The position numbers and the translations under genes are program-made. A stretch of DNA of 6,120 bases from Hymenobacter sp. (GTDB taxonomy: Bacteria; Bacteroidota; Bacteroidia; Cytophagales; Hymenobacteraceae), in contig JANYFQ010000463.1 in NCBI GenBank assembly GCA_025362615.1, positions 1-6,120 of the forward strand. Reading direction: 5' to 3'. Each line of letters begins with the position of its first letter. Positions within the stretch are counted from its first letter, which is position 1. The notes beneath the pieces were generated by a model. That model did not search any database, had not been told where the DNA came from, and saw nothing but the letters and a program-made list of their open reading frames with translations. This document shows, one piece after another, positions 1 through 5,011 of this stretch.

Positions 1-213
1 TACCTCGGCCTCGACGTGCATGACGCAGGCTACAAGTACCGCGTGTTCGAGCCGGGCATGGTGTACACCTGCGAGCCCGGCATCTACATTCCCGACGAAA
101 ACCTGGGCATCCGCCTGGAGAACGACATCCTCCTCACCGCCACCGGCAACGAGGATTTGATGGCCAATATCCCCCTGCAAGCCGACGACATCGAGCGCCT
201 GATGCGGCGGTAG
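1..213 (+). CDS. pepP: Xaa-Pro aminopeptidase (aminopeptidase P, M24 family), C-terminal fragment
   Basis: This is the last 70 codons of a gene that begins left of the window, ending at TAG 211-213. The fragment has the C-terminal half of the 'pita-bread' metallopeptidase fold: YLGLDVHDAG at residues 1-10, EPGIYIP at 25-31 and GIRLEND at 36-42. By family knowledge, E25 and E40 correspond to two dinuclear-metal (Mn) ligands, and H7 to the second active-site histidine. The metal-binding histidine normally found just before YLGLD lies immediately outside the window. The family is cytoplasmic and removes an N-terminal residue from peptides with proline in position 2. PepP is preferred over PepQ (prolidase) because of the LGLDVHD and EPGIYIPDE wording, but a fragment cannot settle this. 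The stop codon is the first part of a REP-like palindrome, and the next gene converges on it. Confidence 0.9.
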   Translation, partial: YLGLDVHDAGYKYRVFEPGMVYTCEPGIYIPDENLGIRLENDILLTATGNEDLMANIPLQADDIERLMRR

Positions 214-233
214 CGCGGGTTTTCAACCCGCGC
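211..233 (+). repeat. REP-like palindrome, unit 1
   Basis: This 23-nt unit starts with TAGCGCGGG. It forms a perfect 9-bp hairpin: arms 213-221 and 225-233, loop TTC at 222-224. Two further copies in opposite orientation lie at 266-288 and 300-322, which gives the arrangement of a BIME (clustered REP elements). The first three bases are the stop codon of the aminopeptidase gene. Likely roles are a 3'-end or terminator structure and a target of a RAYT-type REP transposase elsewhere in the genome (inference). Confidence 0.75.
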
Positions 234-265
234 GTCAGGTCGTCTTCCCATCAACTGCCCTCGGC

Positions 266-288
266 GCACGGGTTGAAAATCCGTGCTA
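266..288 (-). repeat. REP-like palindrome, unit 2 (inverted)
   Basis: Read on the minus strand, this is the same 23-nt unit as at 211-233, with three changes. The arms are 266-274 and 278-286, with loop GAA at 275-277. One arm change is matched by a compensating change in the other arm (G-C to A-T), and another gives a G.T wobble, so the 9-bp stem is kept. It is 32 nt from unit 1. Confidence 0.7.
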
Positions 289-299
289 CCCGCCCCCAC

Positions 300-322
300 G
301 TGCGGGTTGAAAACCCGCGCTA
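300..322 (-). repeat. REP-like palindrome, unit 3 (inverted)
   Basis: Read on the minus strand, this differs from unit 1 at a single position, which makes a G.T wobble in the stem. The arms are 300-308 and 312-320, with loop GAA at 309-311. It is 11 nt from unit 2. The leading TAG of the unit (322-320 on the minus strand) is the stop codon of the lipoprotein gene at 320-871. Confidence 0.72.
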
Positions 323-871
323 CCGCGTGGCCTGCACCAATTGCGGCAGGTACTTGCCCAGCGCGGCCACCTGGGCTTGCGTAAAGTTGCCCTGCACACT
401 CACCAGCACGAAGGAGTCGGCCACGTCGGGCAAGGCCCCGATGGCGGCAAACTCGTCTACCTTGTCGCCGCTGCCGCGCGTCGAAATCTGGTAGTTGCTG
501 CCCAGGGCCGAGCCGCCGCCCAGCGCCTGGTACTTCTGGCCCGCCAGAATGCCGGTGGCCTCGTCGCGCAGCCCCTGCGCGGCCAGCATCCGCGCCCCCA
601 CCGTAGTGGGCGCAAAGCTGATGACCCGCGCCGCCCGAATGCCGGTAATGGCGTTAGTCAAATCGGACCCACCCAGCAGCTTGGCGGCCTTCACCAGCGC
701 CAGCCGCTGCAATAAATCGGCCGACCACTCGGTGCCCTTGAAGCCATCGCGGCCCTCGTATTTGGCGAAGAAGGAAGCCACCGTGCGGGCCGGTGTGCCG
801 GGGCCACCGGCGCGGCAGCCGGCCAATAGGAGCAGCAGAAAGAAGAAGGGAAGGCGGAGGGATTGGCGCAT
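320..871 (-). CDS. DUF4252-like lipoprotein, 183 aa
   Basis: The protein has a clear lipoprotein signal: a hydrophobic stretch at residues 7-17 ending in the lipobox LAGC, with Cys19 as the predicted lipidated residue. It is therefore expected to be anchored in the outer or inner membrane facing the periplasm. The mature part begins with a Gly/Pro-rich spacer, then TVASFFAKYEGRDGF (about 30-44), an RLALVKAAKLL helix and a GIRAARVISF strand. It ends with SFVLVSVQGNFTQAQVAALGKYLPQL. The layout (FFxKY near the start, a central hydrophobic strand, a late V-x-G-xF strand) and the length resemble DUF4252, a Bacteroidota lipoprotein family of unknown function; this assignment is from memory of the family. 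The start at 871 is fixed by the signal peptide. The gene lies 56 bp downstream of the PUR/HTH gene on the same strand and could be co-transcribed. Its TAG stop lies inside REP unit 3. Confidence 0.8.
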   Translation of the reverse strand: MRQSLRLPFFFLLLLLAGCRAGGPGTPARTVASFFAKYEGRDGFKGTEWSADLLQRLALVKAAKLLGGSDLTNAITGIRAARVISFAPTTVGARMLAAQGLRDEATGILAGQKYQALGGGSALGSNYQISTRGSGDKVDEFAAIGALPDVADSFVLVSVQGNFTQAQVAALGKYLPQLVQATR

Positions 872-927
872 GGGGAAGGGGGTAAATAATTAAAGTTCTG
901 GCTACGGCTGCGGCCTGCAACCTACCG

Positions 928-1392
928 CTACTTAAGGTCAAGCTTTTTGATGCGCGAACTTATTGCACCGGTGTTGCGCTGCAATAGGTTCGCAATGGAA
1001 GAAACGCTTTTCTTACCGCCCACCAGTTCTCTTAAACGCTGGTCGTCGGCCGGTGTCCAGGGCGCGTAAGCCTGTTGGTGAACCTGCCTGATTGCCTCAA
1101 CAGCGTACGCTTTGCCGGGAACAGTGGCGGGTGGCTTTACGGCGGTTGGCCGCACAGTTGTCGCTCGTTTCGTTGCGGCTCTGCAAGCAACAAAAGCATT
1201 TATCAGCTTATCGACAAAATCAGGCAAATCTTCGGCGCTGACATTGATTTCGCGCTGCTCAGGGCCGAATTCAGTTCTCACCAGTTCGGTCATTTTCAAA
1301 CTCAGCGCTTGAGTTGAACTCTGGTTGATGATGAAGGAGTAAGTACGGTCGTTTTTGACCAATACTTCGCTGTGTGTGAAGCTGTCAGCCAT
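928..1392 (-). CDS. PUR-alpha-like protein with C-terminal helix-turn-helix, 154 aa
   Basis: Residues about 6-68 (HSEVLVKNDRTYSFIIN, then SLKMTELVR, then REINVSAEDLPDFVDKLINAF) follow the strand-strand-strand-helix order of bacterial PUR-alpha-like (DUF3276-type) proteins, which bind single-stranded nucleic acid. This match is by eye and moderate. Residues about 71-105 form a basic Arg/Lys/Thr/Pro linker. Residues 111-154 (PWTPADDQRLRELV, SVSSIANLLQRNTGAISSRIKKL) are a clear small Myb/SANT-like helix-turn-helix tail of the kind found at the C-terminus of some helicases. The protein should be a cytoplasmic nucleic-acid binder, perhaps a regulator. It starts 20 bp after the antitoxin-like gene and is probably in one operon with it. 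GC over 961-1380 is about 52% by hand count, far below the neighbouring genes, which suggests transfer. No strong Shine-Dalgarno precedes the ATG. Confidence 0.72.
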   Translation of the reverse strand: MADSFTHSEVLVKNDRTYSFIINQSSTQALSLKMTELVRTEFGPEQREINVSAEDLPDFVDKLINAFVACRAATKRATTVRPTAVKPPATVPGKAYAVEAIRQVHQQAYAPWTPADDQRLRELVGGKKSVSSIANLLQRNTGAISSRIKKLDLK

Positions 1393-1412
1393 TATTGCAA
1401 GCCCGCAGGAAA

Positions 1413-1637
1413 TTATAGTTTTCGTTCCTCAATGACGGCATCGCTGAGCGAACCGGGCACGTCGGCCAGAATCCGGCGACTTTCGGCGAACGAAAAATCG
1501 GAGAAGTGGAGCCGCTTGCGGGGCGGCGGCGCCACGTCTTCCAAAAAAGTGACGATGACCTTGACGGGCTTTTCGGAAGTGAATTCCTGCTCCAGCACAA
1601 GGACACCGTTTTGGTAGGTTCCGGCGACTGCTAACAT
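1413..1637 (-). CDS. Antitoxin-like small protein, 74 aa
   Basis: The N-terminal part, GTYQNGVLVLEQEFTSEKPVKVIVTFLED (residues about 6-34), has the β-hairpin pattern 'xYxNGxxxL…xVxVxxLE' of AF2212/DUF104-like and related antitoxins. The C-terminal part, FSFAESRRILADV then SLSDAVIEERKL (48-74), resembles the toxin-binding tail of Bacteroidota antitoxins usually encoded before a PIN-domain (VapC) RNase. The ATG at 1637 is chosen because the recognisable domain starts there; the same frame stays open further upstream, but that part overlaps the next gene and is arginine/proline-rich shadow sequence. No PIN or other toxin gene follows: the next gene, 20 bp downstream, encodes a PUR/HTH protein. 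It may be an orphan antitoxin, an antitoxin acting on a distant toxin, or half of an unrecognised pair. Family assignment is by motif recall. Confidence 0.75.
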   Translation of the reverse strand: MLAVAGTYQNGVLVLEQEFTSEKPVKVIVTFLEDVAPPPRKRLHFSDFSFAESRRILADVPGSLSDAVIEERKL

Positions 1638-1662
1638 GATTTTGGGCGGTTGAAATGACGGG

Positions 1663-1670
1663 TAAATGTA
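1663..1670 (-). promoter_or_regulatory. Possible Bacteroidota -7 element for the antitoxin-like gene
   Basis: The minus-strand octamer TACATTTA matches the Bacteroidota -7 consensus TAnnTTTG at every fixed position except the last. It lies about 25 nt upstream of the ATG at 1637. No convincing -33 TTG/TTTG is seen at the usual spacing, so this is weak. Confidence 0.25.
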
Positions 1671-1680
1671 GGGTTGGCGG

Positions 1681-1705
1681 GCCGTTGGCGCGGGGGTACA
1701 ACGGC
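1681..1705 (-). terminator. Weak hairpin directly after the 543-aa gene
   Basis: Arms 1681-1687 and 1699-1705 (GCCGTTG/CAACGGC) form a 7-bp stem with an 11-nt loop. The hairpin begins at the base after the TGA of the secreted-protein gene. There is no U-tract, so it may be only a weak pause or an RNA 3'-end stabiliser. Confidence 0.3.
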
Positions 1706-3337
1706 TCAAAACGCCACCGCGTTCAGAAAAAACACCAGCCGGTCGGGGCCTTTGGCGGGGCGGATGCGCTGGTAGCCGCTGGCCACGAACCGGCTGCCAA
1801 ACCAGGGCAGGAGGTCGTTTTGTTCGGCTTCGATGATTTTTTCGGGCAGGTTGGCGCCGTTGGTTTGCAGGGGCACGCGGAGGTCGTCGGGGGCAGGGGC
1901 GGTGCCGTTGATGAGCTTGTAGCGGATGTGGTCGTCGTCGTCGAGGTAGGCCAGGGCGAGGCGGCCGTCGGGCAGGGGCTGCACGCGCACGGCTTCTTCG
2001 AGGTCGTAGCGGCGCAGGTCGTCGGTCACCAGCACGTTGTCCCAGATGAGGGTGCCGTGGGCGTCGAAGCCGCACACCAGCGCGTGGGTGGTCTGGTAGC
2101 CATCGAAGACCCGCGTGTTGGGGTAGCCCGCGCCATTGGCGGCGGGCGCGAAGCCGCCGGCGCGGCCCAGGCCGGGGCTGTAGCCGTAGCTATTGTAGCG
2201 GTAGTGCGGGAAGTACGCTTCGGCCACGAGCACGTAGCTGCCGTCGGGGCGGGGCAGCAGCTCGTGCAGCAGCAGGCGGTAGTGCCAGCGCAGGGCGGGC
2301 AGGGCGCGGGCCAGGCGGCGGGCCGTGCGCTGGCGCAGGCGGGCCTGCCGGCTGGGGGTGAGGTAGTCGAAGAAGTGCTTGAGGTTGAGAAAGTCGTAGA
2401 AGCGCAGCGGGGCGCGTTGGCCGTCGGGCACGGCGCGGAGGTCGGTGGCAAACAGGCCCTGGGCGTAGGTGGGGTCGCGGAGCGAGTAGGTGCCGGTGAG
2501 CAGGCGGGCGGCCGAGTCGCGGGCCGGCGCGAGCTGGGCCGTGATGAGGCTGCGGTCGCTTTCGGCCTGCACGTACTGCGAGTGCAGGAGTTGGCCGTTG
2601 TTGGACAGTTGCTTGAGCAGCAGGCGGCTTTTGCGGCCGTTGGTCTGGCTCACCACGTACTCGGCGCGGCGGTGGGCGGCGTCGGTGGCGAAGGAAAGCT
2701 GGGCGGGCAGCGGCTCGTACACGGCGGGCAGGTAGCGCATCTGCCCGGTGGGCACGTCGAGCAGCAGGGCCGTAACGTGCTGCCCGCCGGCCAGCAGCAC
2801 GTTGGCAAACAGCCGCCCATCGAGCGCCTTGAGGTCCACGATTTCGCGGCTCAGGCGGGTGTCGAACTGCTGGGTGCGCACGGCCCCGCTGCGGCCGTCG
2901 TAGGCCACGGCCCACAGCCGGCCTTCGAGCCGGTTGGAGTAAAACACGCCGAACACCGTCTGCCCTTCGGCGCAGCCCCTGGCGTAGCGAAACTCGGGCG
3001 GCACCGGCACCACGCTTTCGCGCCGCAGGCGCAGGTGCTGGTCGTAGTGCTGAAACGTGAATTGCCGGTCGGCCTCGCGCCGCGCATCCTGCCCCACAAG
3101 CAGCACCACCGAGCTATCGGCCGCCAACGGCTGCACATGAACCTCGCTGTTGTAGCTCTCCAGCTTCAGTTCGACGCGGGCCGTTTGGACGGGCGCACCC
3201 GGCGGGGGCGGCGGGGGCGCGGGGGCCGGCCGGCGCTGCGCGGTGGCCGGGGCCGTGCCCAGCAACAACAGCAGCGCCGGCAGCAGCCGAAGCCAGCGGC
3301 AGCCAGCCCCAAAAAGCAGAAAGAAACGAGCGTTCAT
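1706..3337 (-). CDS. Secreted conserved hypothetical protein, 543 aa
   Basis: I do not know the function. An N-terminal signal peptide is clear: Arg residues, a hydrophobic core at about 16-27 (LRLLPALLLLLG), and a likely signal peptidase I site around ATAQ at 31-34. A proline-rich linker follows, with six consecutive prolines at 41-46. The mature region is rich in short strand-turn units such as LWAVAYDGRSG (141-151), LVCGFDAHGTLIWDN (420-434) and LPDGRLALAYLDDDD (455-469), which suggests a β-propeller or β-sandwich; this is inference. A helical insert, FYDFLNLKHFFDYLTPSRQ (313-331), precedes the best-conserved-looking core, SYVLVAEAYFPHY (367-379) and FDGYQTTHALVCGFD (411-425). I recall similar cores in uncharacterised Bacteroidota proteins. 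No catalytic motif is visible. It lacks a lipobox and a C-terminal sorting domain, so it is probably periplasmic or outer-membrane associated. It is the most GC-rich gene here. Confidence 0.85.
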   Translation of the reverse strand: MNARFFLLFGAGCRWLRLLPALLLLLGTAPATAQRRPAPAPPPPPPGAPVQTARVELKLESYNSEVHVQPLAADSSVVLLVGQDARREADRQFTFQHYDQHLRLRRESVVPVPPEFRYARGCAEGQTVFGVFYSNRLEGRLWAVAYDGRSGAVRTQQFDTRLSREIVDLKALDGRLFANVLLAGGQHVTALLLDVPTGQMRYLPAVYEPLPAQLSFATDAAHRRAEYVVSQTNGRKSRLLLKQLSNNGQLLHSQYVQAESDRSLITAQLAPARDSAARLLTGTYSLRDPTYAQGLFATDLRAVPDGQRAPLRFYDFLNLKHFFDYLTPSRQARLRQRTARRLARALPALRWHYRLLLHELLPRPDGSYVLVAEAYFPHYRYNSYGYSPGLGRAGGFAPAANGAGYPNTRVFDGYQTTHALVCGFDAHGTLIWDNVLVTDDLRRYDLEEAVRVQPLPDGRLALAYLDDDDHIRYKLINGTAPAPDDLRVPLQTNGANLPEKIIEAEQNDLLPWFGSRFVASGYQRIRPAKGPDRLVFFLNAVAF

Positions 3338-3426
3338 GCCTCAAACGAACAGCGCAGCGGTAGGCCGGGTTCGCAACGGTAAGGTACGGCAAAAAGCGGC
3401 CGATGACCTGGCCCGGCCCTTGCAGA

Positions 3427-3542
3427 CGGTGAGATAGTGAGAGGTGAGAAGTGAGACGGTGAGAGATGAGACGGTGAGATGGTGAGCCGAAGGGCGGACT
3501 CAAACCATCTCACCTCTCACCTCTCACCTCTCACCATCTCAG
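3427..3542. repeat. Inverted array of GGTGAGA-like 7-8 bp units
   Basis: The left arm (about 3429-3486) is a degenerate tandem array of GGTGAGA-type units. The right arm (3505-3542) is the reverse complement, with CTCACCT repeated three times in perfect 7-bp register. Positions 3473-3482 and 3505-3514 pair perfectly over 10 bp around a 22-nt loop. A further 26-nt stretch of the arms (from 3431 on the left) matches with about two differences. The right arm overlaps the TGA stop of the EVE gene (3541-3539). It may serve as a 3'-end structure and is a likely site of length variation between strains. Confidence 0.8.
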
Positions 3543-3949
3543 AGGCCCCCAAGCTGGGCAATCAACGCAAATTCGTCGGGCCGCAGGGGCAGCACCGACA
3601 GCCGCGACTGCCGCAGCAACGCCAAATCGGCCAGGCGTTCATCGGCCTTGATAGCCGCCAGCGGCACCGGCCGGGGCAGCGCCTGCACCGGCCGCAGCGC
3701 CACCGCCACCCAGGGCGACCCGGCTTCGGCCGTGGCATCGGGTGCGGCCGGGGCCGCCACCTCGGCCACGCCCACCACCGCCTTTTCGGTCATCGAATGG
3801 TAAAACAGCACCTGGTCGCCGGGGCGCATGGCGTTGAGGTTGTTGCGGGCCTGGTAGTTGCGAACGCCGGTCCAGTCGGTGCCGTCGTCGGCCAGAAATT
3901 GCGCCCAGGAATAAGCTTCGGCTTCCGATTTTACGAGCCAGTAATTCAT
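3539..3949 (-). CDS. EVE-domain (PUA-like) protein, 136 aa
   Basis: The sequence opens with MNYWLVKSEAEAYSW and continues DWTGVRNYQARNNLNAMRPGDQVLFYHS (25-52) and KAVVGVAEV (56-64). These are the hallmarks of the EVE domain, shared with eukaryotic thymocyte nuclear protein 1. EVE belongs to the PUA/ASCH/YTH group of folds that read modified bases in DNA or RNA; the aromatic and Asn residues in WTGVRNYQARNN are part of the family's conserved pocket region. At 136 residues it is a single-domain protein of about normal family length, so it is probably a free cytoplasmic reader of modified nucleic acid. Some bacterial EVE domains are fused to or encoded near McrBC-type restriction systems; none is visible here. 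The ATG at 3949 is fixed by the conserved N-terminus. The C-terminal GGL and stop run into the GTGAGA repeat array. Confidence 0.93.
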   Translation of the reverse strand: MNYWLVKSEAEAYSWAQFLADDGTDWTGVRNYQARNNLNAMRPGDQVLFYHSMTEKAVVGVAEVAAPAAPDATAEAGSPWVAVALRPVQALPRPVPLAAIKADERLADLALLRQSRLSVLPLRPDEFALIAQLGGL

Positions 3950-4018
3950 GGGCAGGGGAAGAATAAAAAGTGGGCCAGCCGGCCGGCGAAGCTACAACCC
4001 CGCGCCGCCCAAACAGCA

Positions 4019-4051
4019 CCGGCCCGGCAAACGCAAGGTTTGTCGGGCCGG
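4019..4051 (-). terminator. Strong 14-bp hairpin, likely terminator of the 4078-4473 gene
   Basis: Arms 4019-4032 and 4038-4051 pair over 14 bp with one G.T wobble around the loop GCAAG. The hairpin lies 26 bp after the stop codon of the lipoprotein gene and upstream of the EVE gene. On the minus strand the following sequence is TGCTGTTTGGG, so a real U-tract is missing. A structure-only or 3'-end-protecting role is also possible. Confidence 0.6.
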
Positions 4052-4077
4052 GGAACATGGTTTTTCAACCCAAAAAC

Positions 4078-4473
4078 TCAGCGGGCCAATTGCAACTCGG
4101 TGCCGCTGATGCTGACAACTTGTTTCACCTGGGCCGCGCCGCCGGTGGGGTAAAGGGTGAGGGCTTTGTCTTTCAACGTCCAAGTGCCAGTTGCGCTATC
4201 GTGCGAAGTACAATCGACCGCCCAGGACGAGTAGTTACCATCAGCGGCAAACATATACTTAAAATGACTGCCGCGCTGCGGCTCGCCTTGTGGCCGAAAC
4301 ACTTCGGTGCTGCCGGTGCTGGCGCTGCCGATGCGGAACCACTCGCCACGCGTGAGGTCGGTCACGCTGGACGGGGCCGGGCCGTGGCAACCCTCCTTAT
4401 CGTGGCGGTCGAAGCAGCCCGTCAAAGGCAAGGCCAGGGTAGCAAGTAGCGGGAGCGTAGAGGCGAAGCGCAT
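4078..4473 (-). CDS. Lipocalin-like lipoprotein, 131 aa
   Basis: From the ATG at 4473 the protein has a good lipoprotein signal ending in LTGC, with Cys20 as the lipidation site. The same frame is open to 4533, but that start would put 20 extra residues before the signal peptide, so 4473 is preferred. The mature protein has one pattern of a small β-barrel: GEWFRIG (43-49), EVFRPQG (57-63), FKYMFAADGNYSSW (71-84), TGTWTLKDKALTLYP (95-109) and VVSISGTELQL (119-129). This resembles the lipocalin-like lipoproteins common in Bacteroidota, whose ligands are mostly unknown. Two more cysteines (29 and 88) could form a disulfide. It aligns along its length with the product of the upstream gene (4571-4978), 97 bp away, and the two look like diverged duplicates. 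Function unknown. Confidence 0.8.
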   Translation of the reverse strand: MRFASTLPLLATLALPLTGCFDRHDKEGCHGPAPSSVTDLTRGEWFRIGSASTGSTEVFRPQGEPQRGSHFKYMFAADGNYSSWAVDCTSHDSATGTWTLKDKALTLYPTGGAAQVKQVVSISGTELQLAR

Positions 4474-4570
4474 AAGAAAGGTAGTTGAAGCCAGTGCGGC
4501 CAACCCGGCCGTTTTTGCCGCAGCAAGATACACGAAATTTATTCAAACAGCAGTCGGCGGCGGCTGATAC

Positions 4571-4978
4571 TCAGCGCCGCCGCAGCAGCAGCACGTTTTT
4601 TTTCAGCGAAATAATATCAAGGGTGTAATCGGGCTGACTGCCATCGGCCAGGTGGATGCGGAGCCGGGCCGTGCTCGCCGCCGCCGTCCAGGTGCCGGGG
4701 CGGCCGAGCAGGCCATCGGTGGGGGCAATGTCGAACTGCTCGAAGCGCCCATAAGCCCCGATGCGAAACCCCGTGCGCCCCCGCGCCGGCGGAAACCGGT
4801 AGGCGCGGGGCCGGTACACGAGCGTGTCGCCCCGGTTTTCTTCGTGGGCGTTCAGCCAGGTGCCCTCAATGCCGGCCAGGGTCGGCGGTACGCCCGGTGC
4901 CCCGGCCGGGGCCTGCGGCTGGCAGGTAGCAGCCAGCAGCAGCACAGAAGGAAGCAGAAACAGCGGCAAACGGCCCAT
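4571..4978 (-). CDS. Exported lipocalin-like protein, probable lipoprotein, 135 aa
   Basis: The start at 4978 (MGRLPLFLLP) is chosen because a signal peptide follows at once. An upstream in-frame ATG at 5086 would add 36 residues encoded by the MITE-like element, which is not credible. The hydrophobic segment ends in AATC at 16-19; Thr just before Cys is unusual for a lipobox, so lipidation at Cys19 is probable rather than sure. A short Pro/Ala spacer leads to the barrel-like part: IEGTWLN (37-43), DTLVYRPRAYRFPP (51-64), RGRTGFRIGAYGRFEQFDI (66-84), GTWTAA (95-100), ARLRIHL (104-110) and YTLDIISLKKNVLLL (118-132). The pattern GxW, YRP, GxWT and a final strand is shared with the next gene. 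Two Lys codons and an Asn codon near the end form a run of eight A. The ligand and role are unknown. Confidence 0.78.
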   Translation of the reverse strand: MGRLPLFLLPSVLLLAATCQPQAPAGAPGVPPTLAGIEGTWLNAHEENRGDTLVYRPRAYRFPPARGRTGFRIGAYGRFEQFDIAPTDGLLGRPGTWTAAASTARLRIHLADGSQPDYTLDIISLKKNVLLLRRR

Positions 4979-5011
4979 GCGGGAGGTGAAAAAGGTTTTT
5001 TTTGACTTAGA

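Noticed and set aside
211..322. CRISPR repeats with spacers
   Set aside because: There are only three units, in mixed orientation, with spacers of 32 and 11 nt. REP-like palindromes explain this better.
872..927. Promoter in the AT-rich stretch before the DUF4252-like lipoprotein
   Set aside because: The minus-strand sequence TTTAATTATTTAC is AT-rich, but no -7/-33 pair with normal spacing could be placed. The gene may be transcribed from upstream.
1638..2075. Upstream extension of the antitoxin-like frame
   Set aside because: The added part is Arg/Pro-rich, overlaps the end of the secreted-protein gene, and has no domain. The recognisable protein starts at the ATG at 1637.
1655..3382. A long open frame on the plus strand, opposite the 543-aa secreted protein
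   Set aside because: Its translation is a monotonous Val/Ala/Gly/Gln-rich sequence without domains. Such mirror frames arise from GC-rich third positions. The minus-strand frame has a signal peptide and varied composition.
3427..3542. CRISPR array
   Set aside because: The units are only 7-8 bp, directly abutting, without unique spacers, and the second half is inverted.
3987..4013. Promoter for the EVE gene (TTTG and TAGCTTCG on the minus strand)
   Set aside because: The -7 box has a mismatch and the 15-nt spacer is shorter than usual for Bacteroidota promoters. Not strong enough to annotate.
4497..4516. Plus-strand terminator (5-bp hairpin followed by TTTTT)
   Set aside because: No plus-strand gene ends before it, and it lies in the upstream region of a minus-strand gene. 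Probably chance.
4474..4533. Longer start for the 4078-4473 lipoprotein gene
   Set aside because: It would place 20 residues ahead of a well-formed lipoprotein signal. The internal ATG at 4473 gives a normal signal length.
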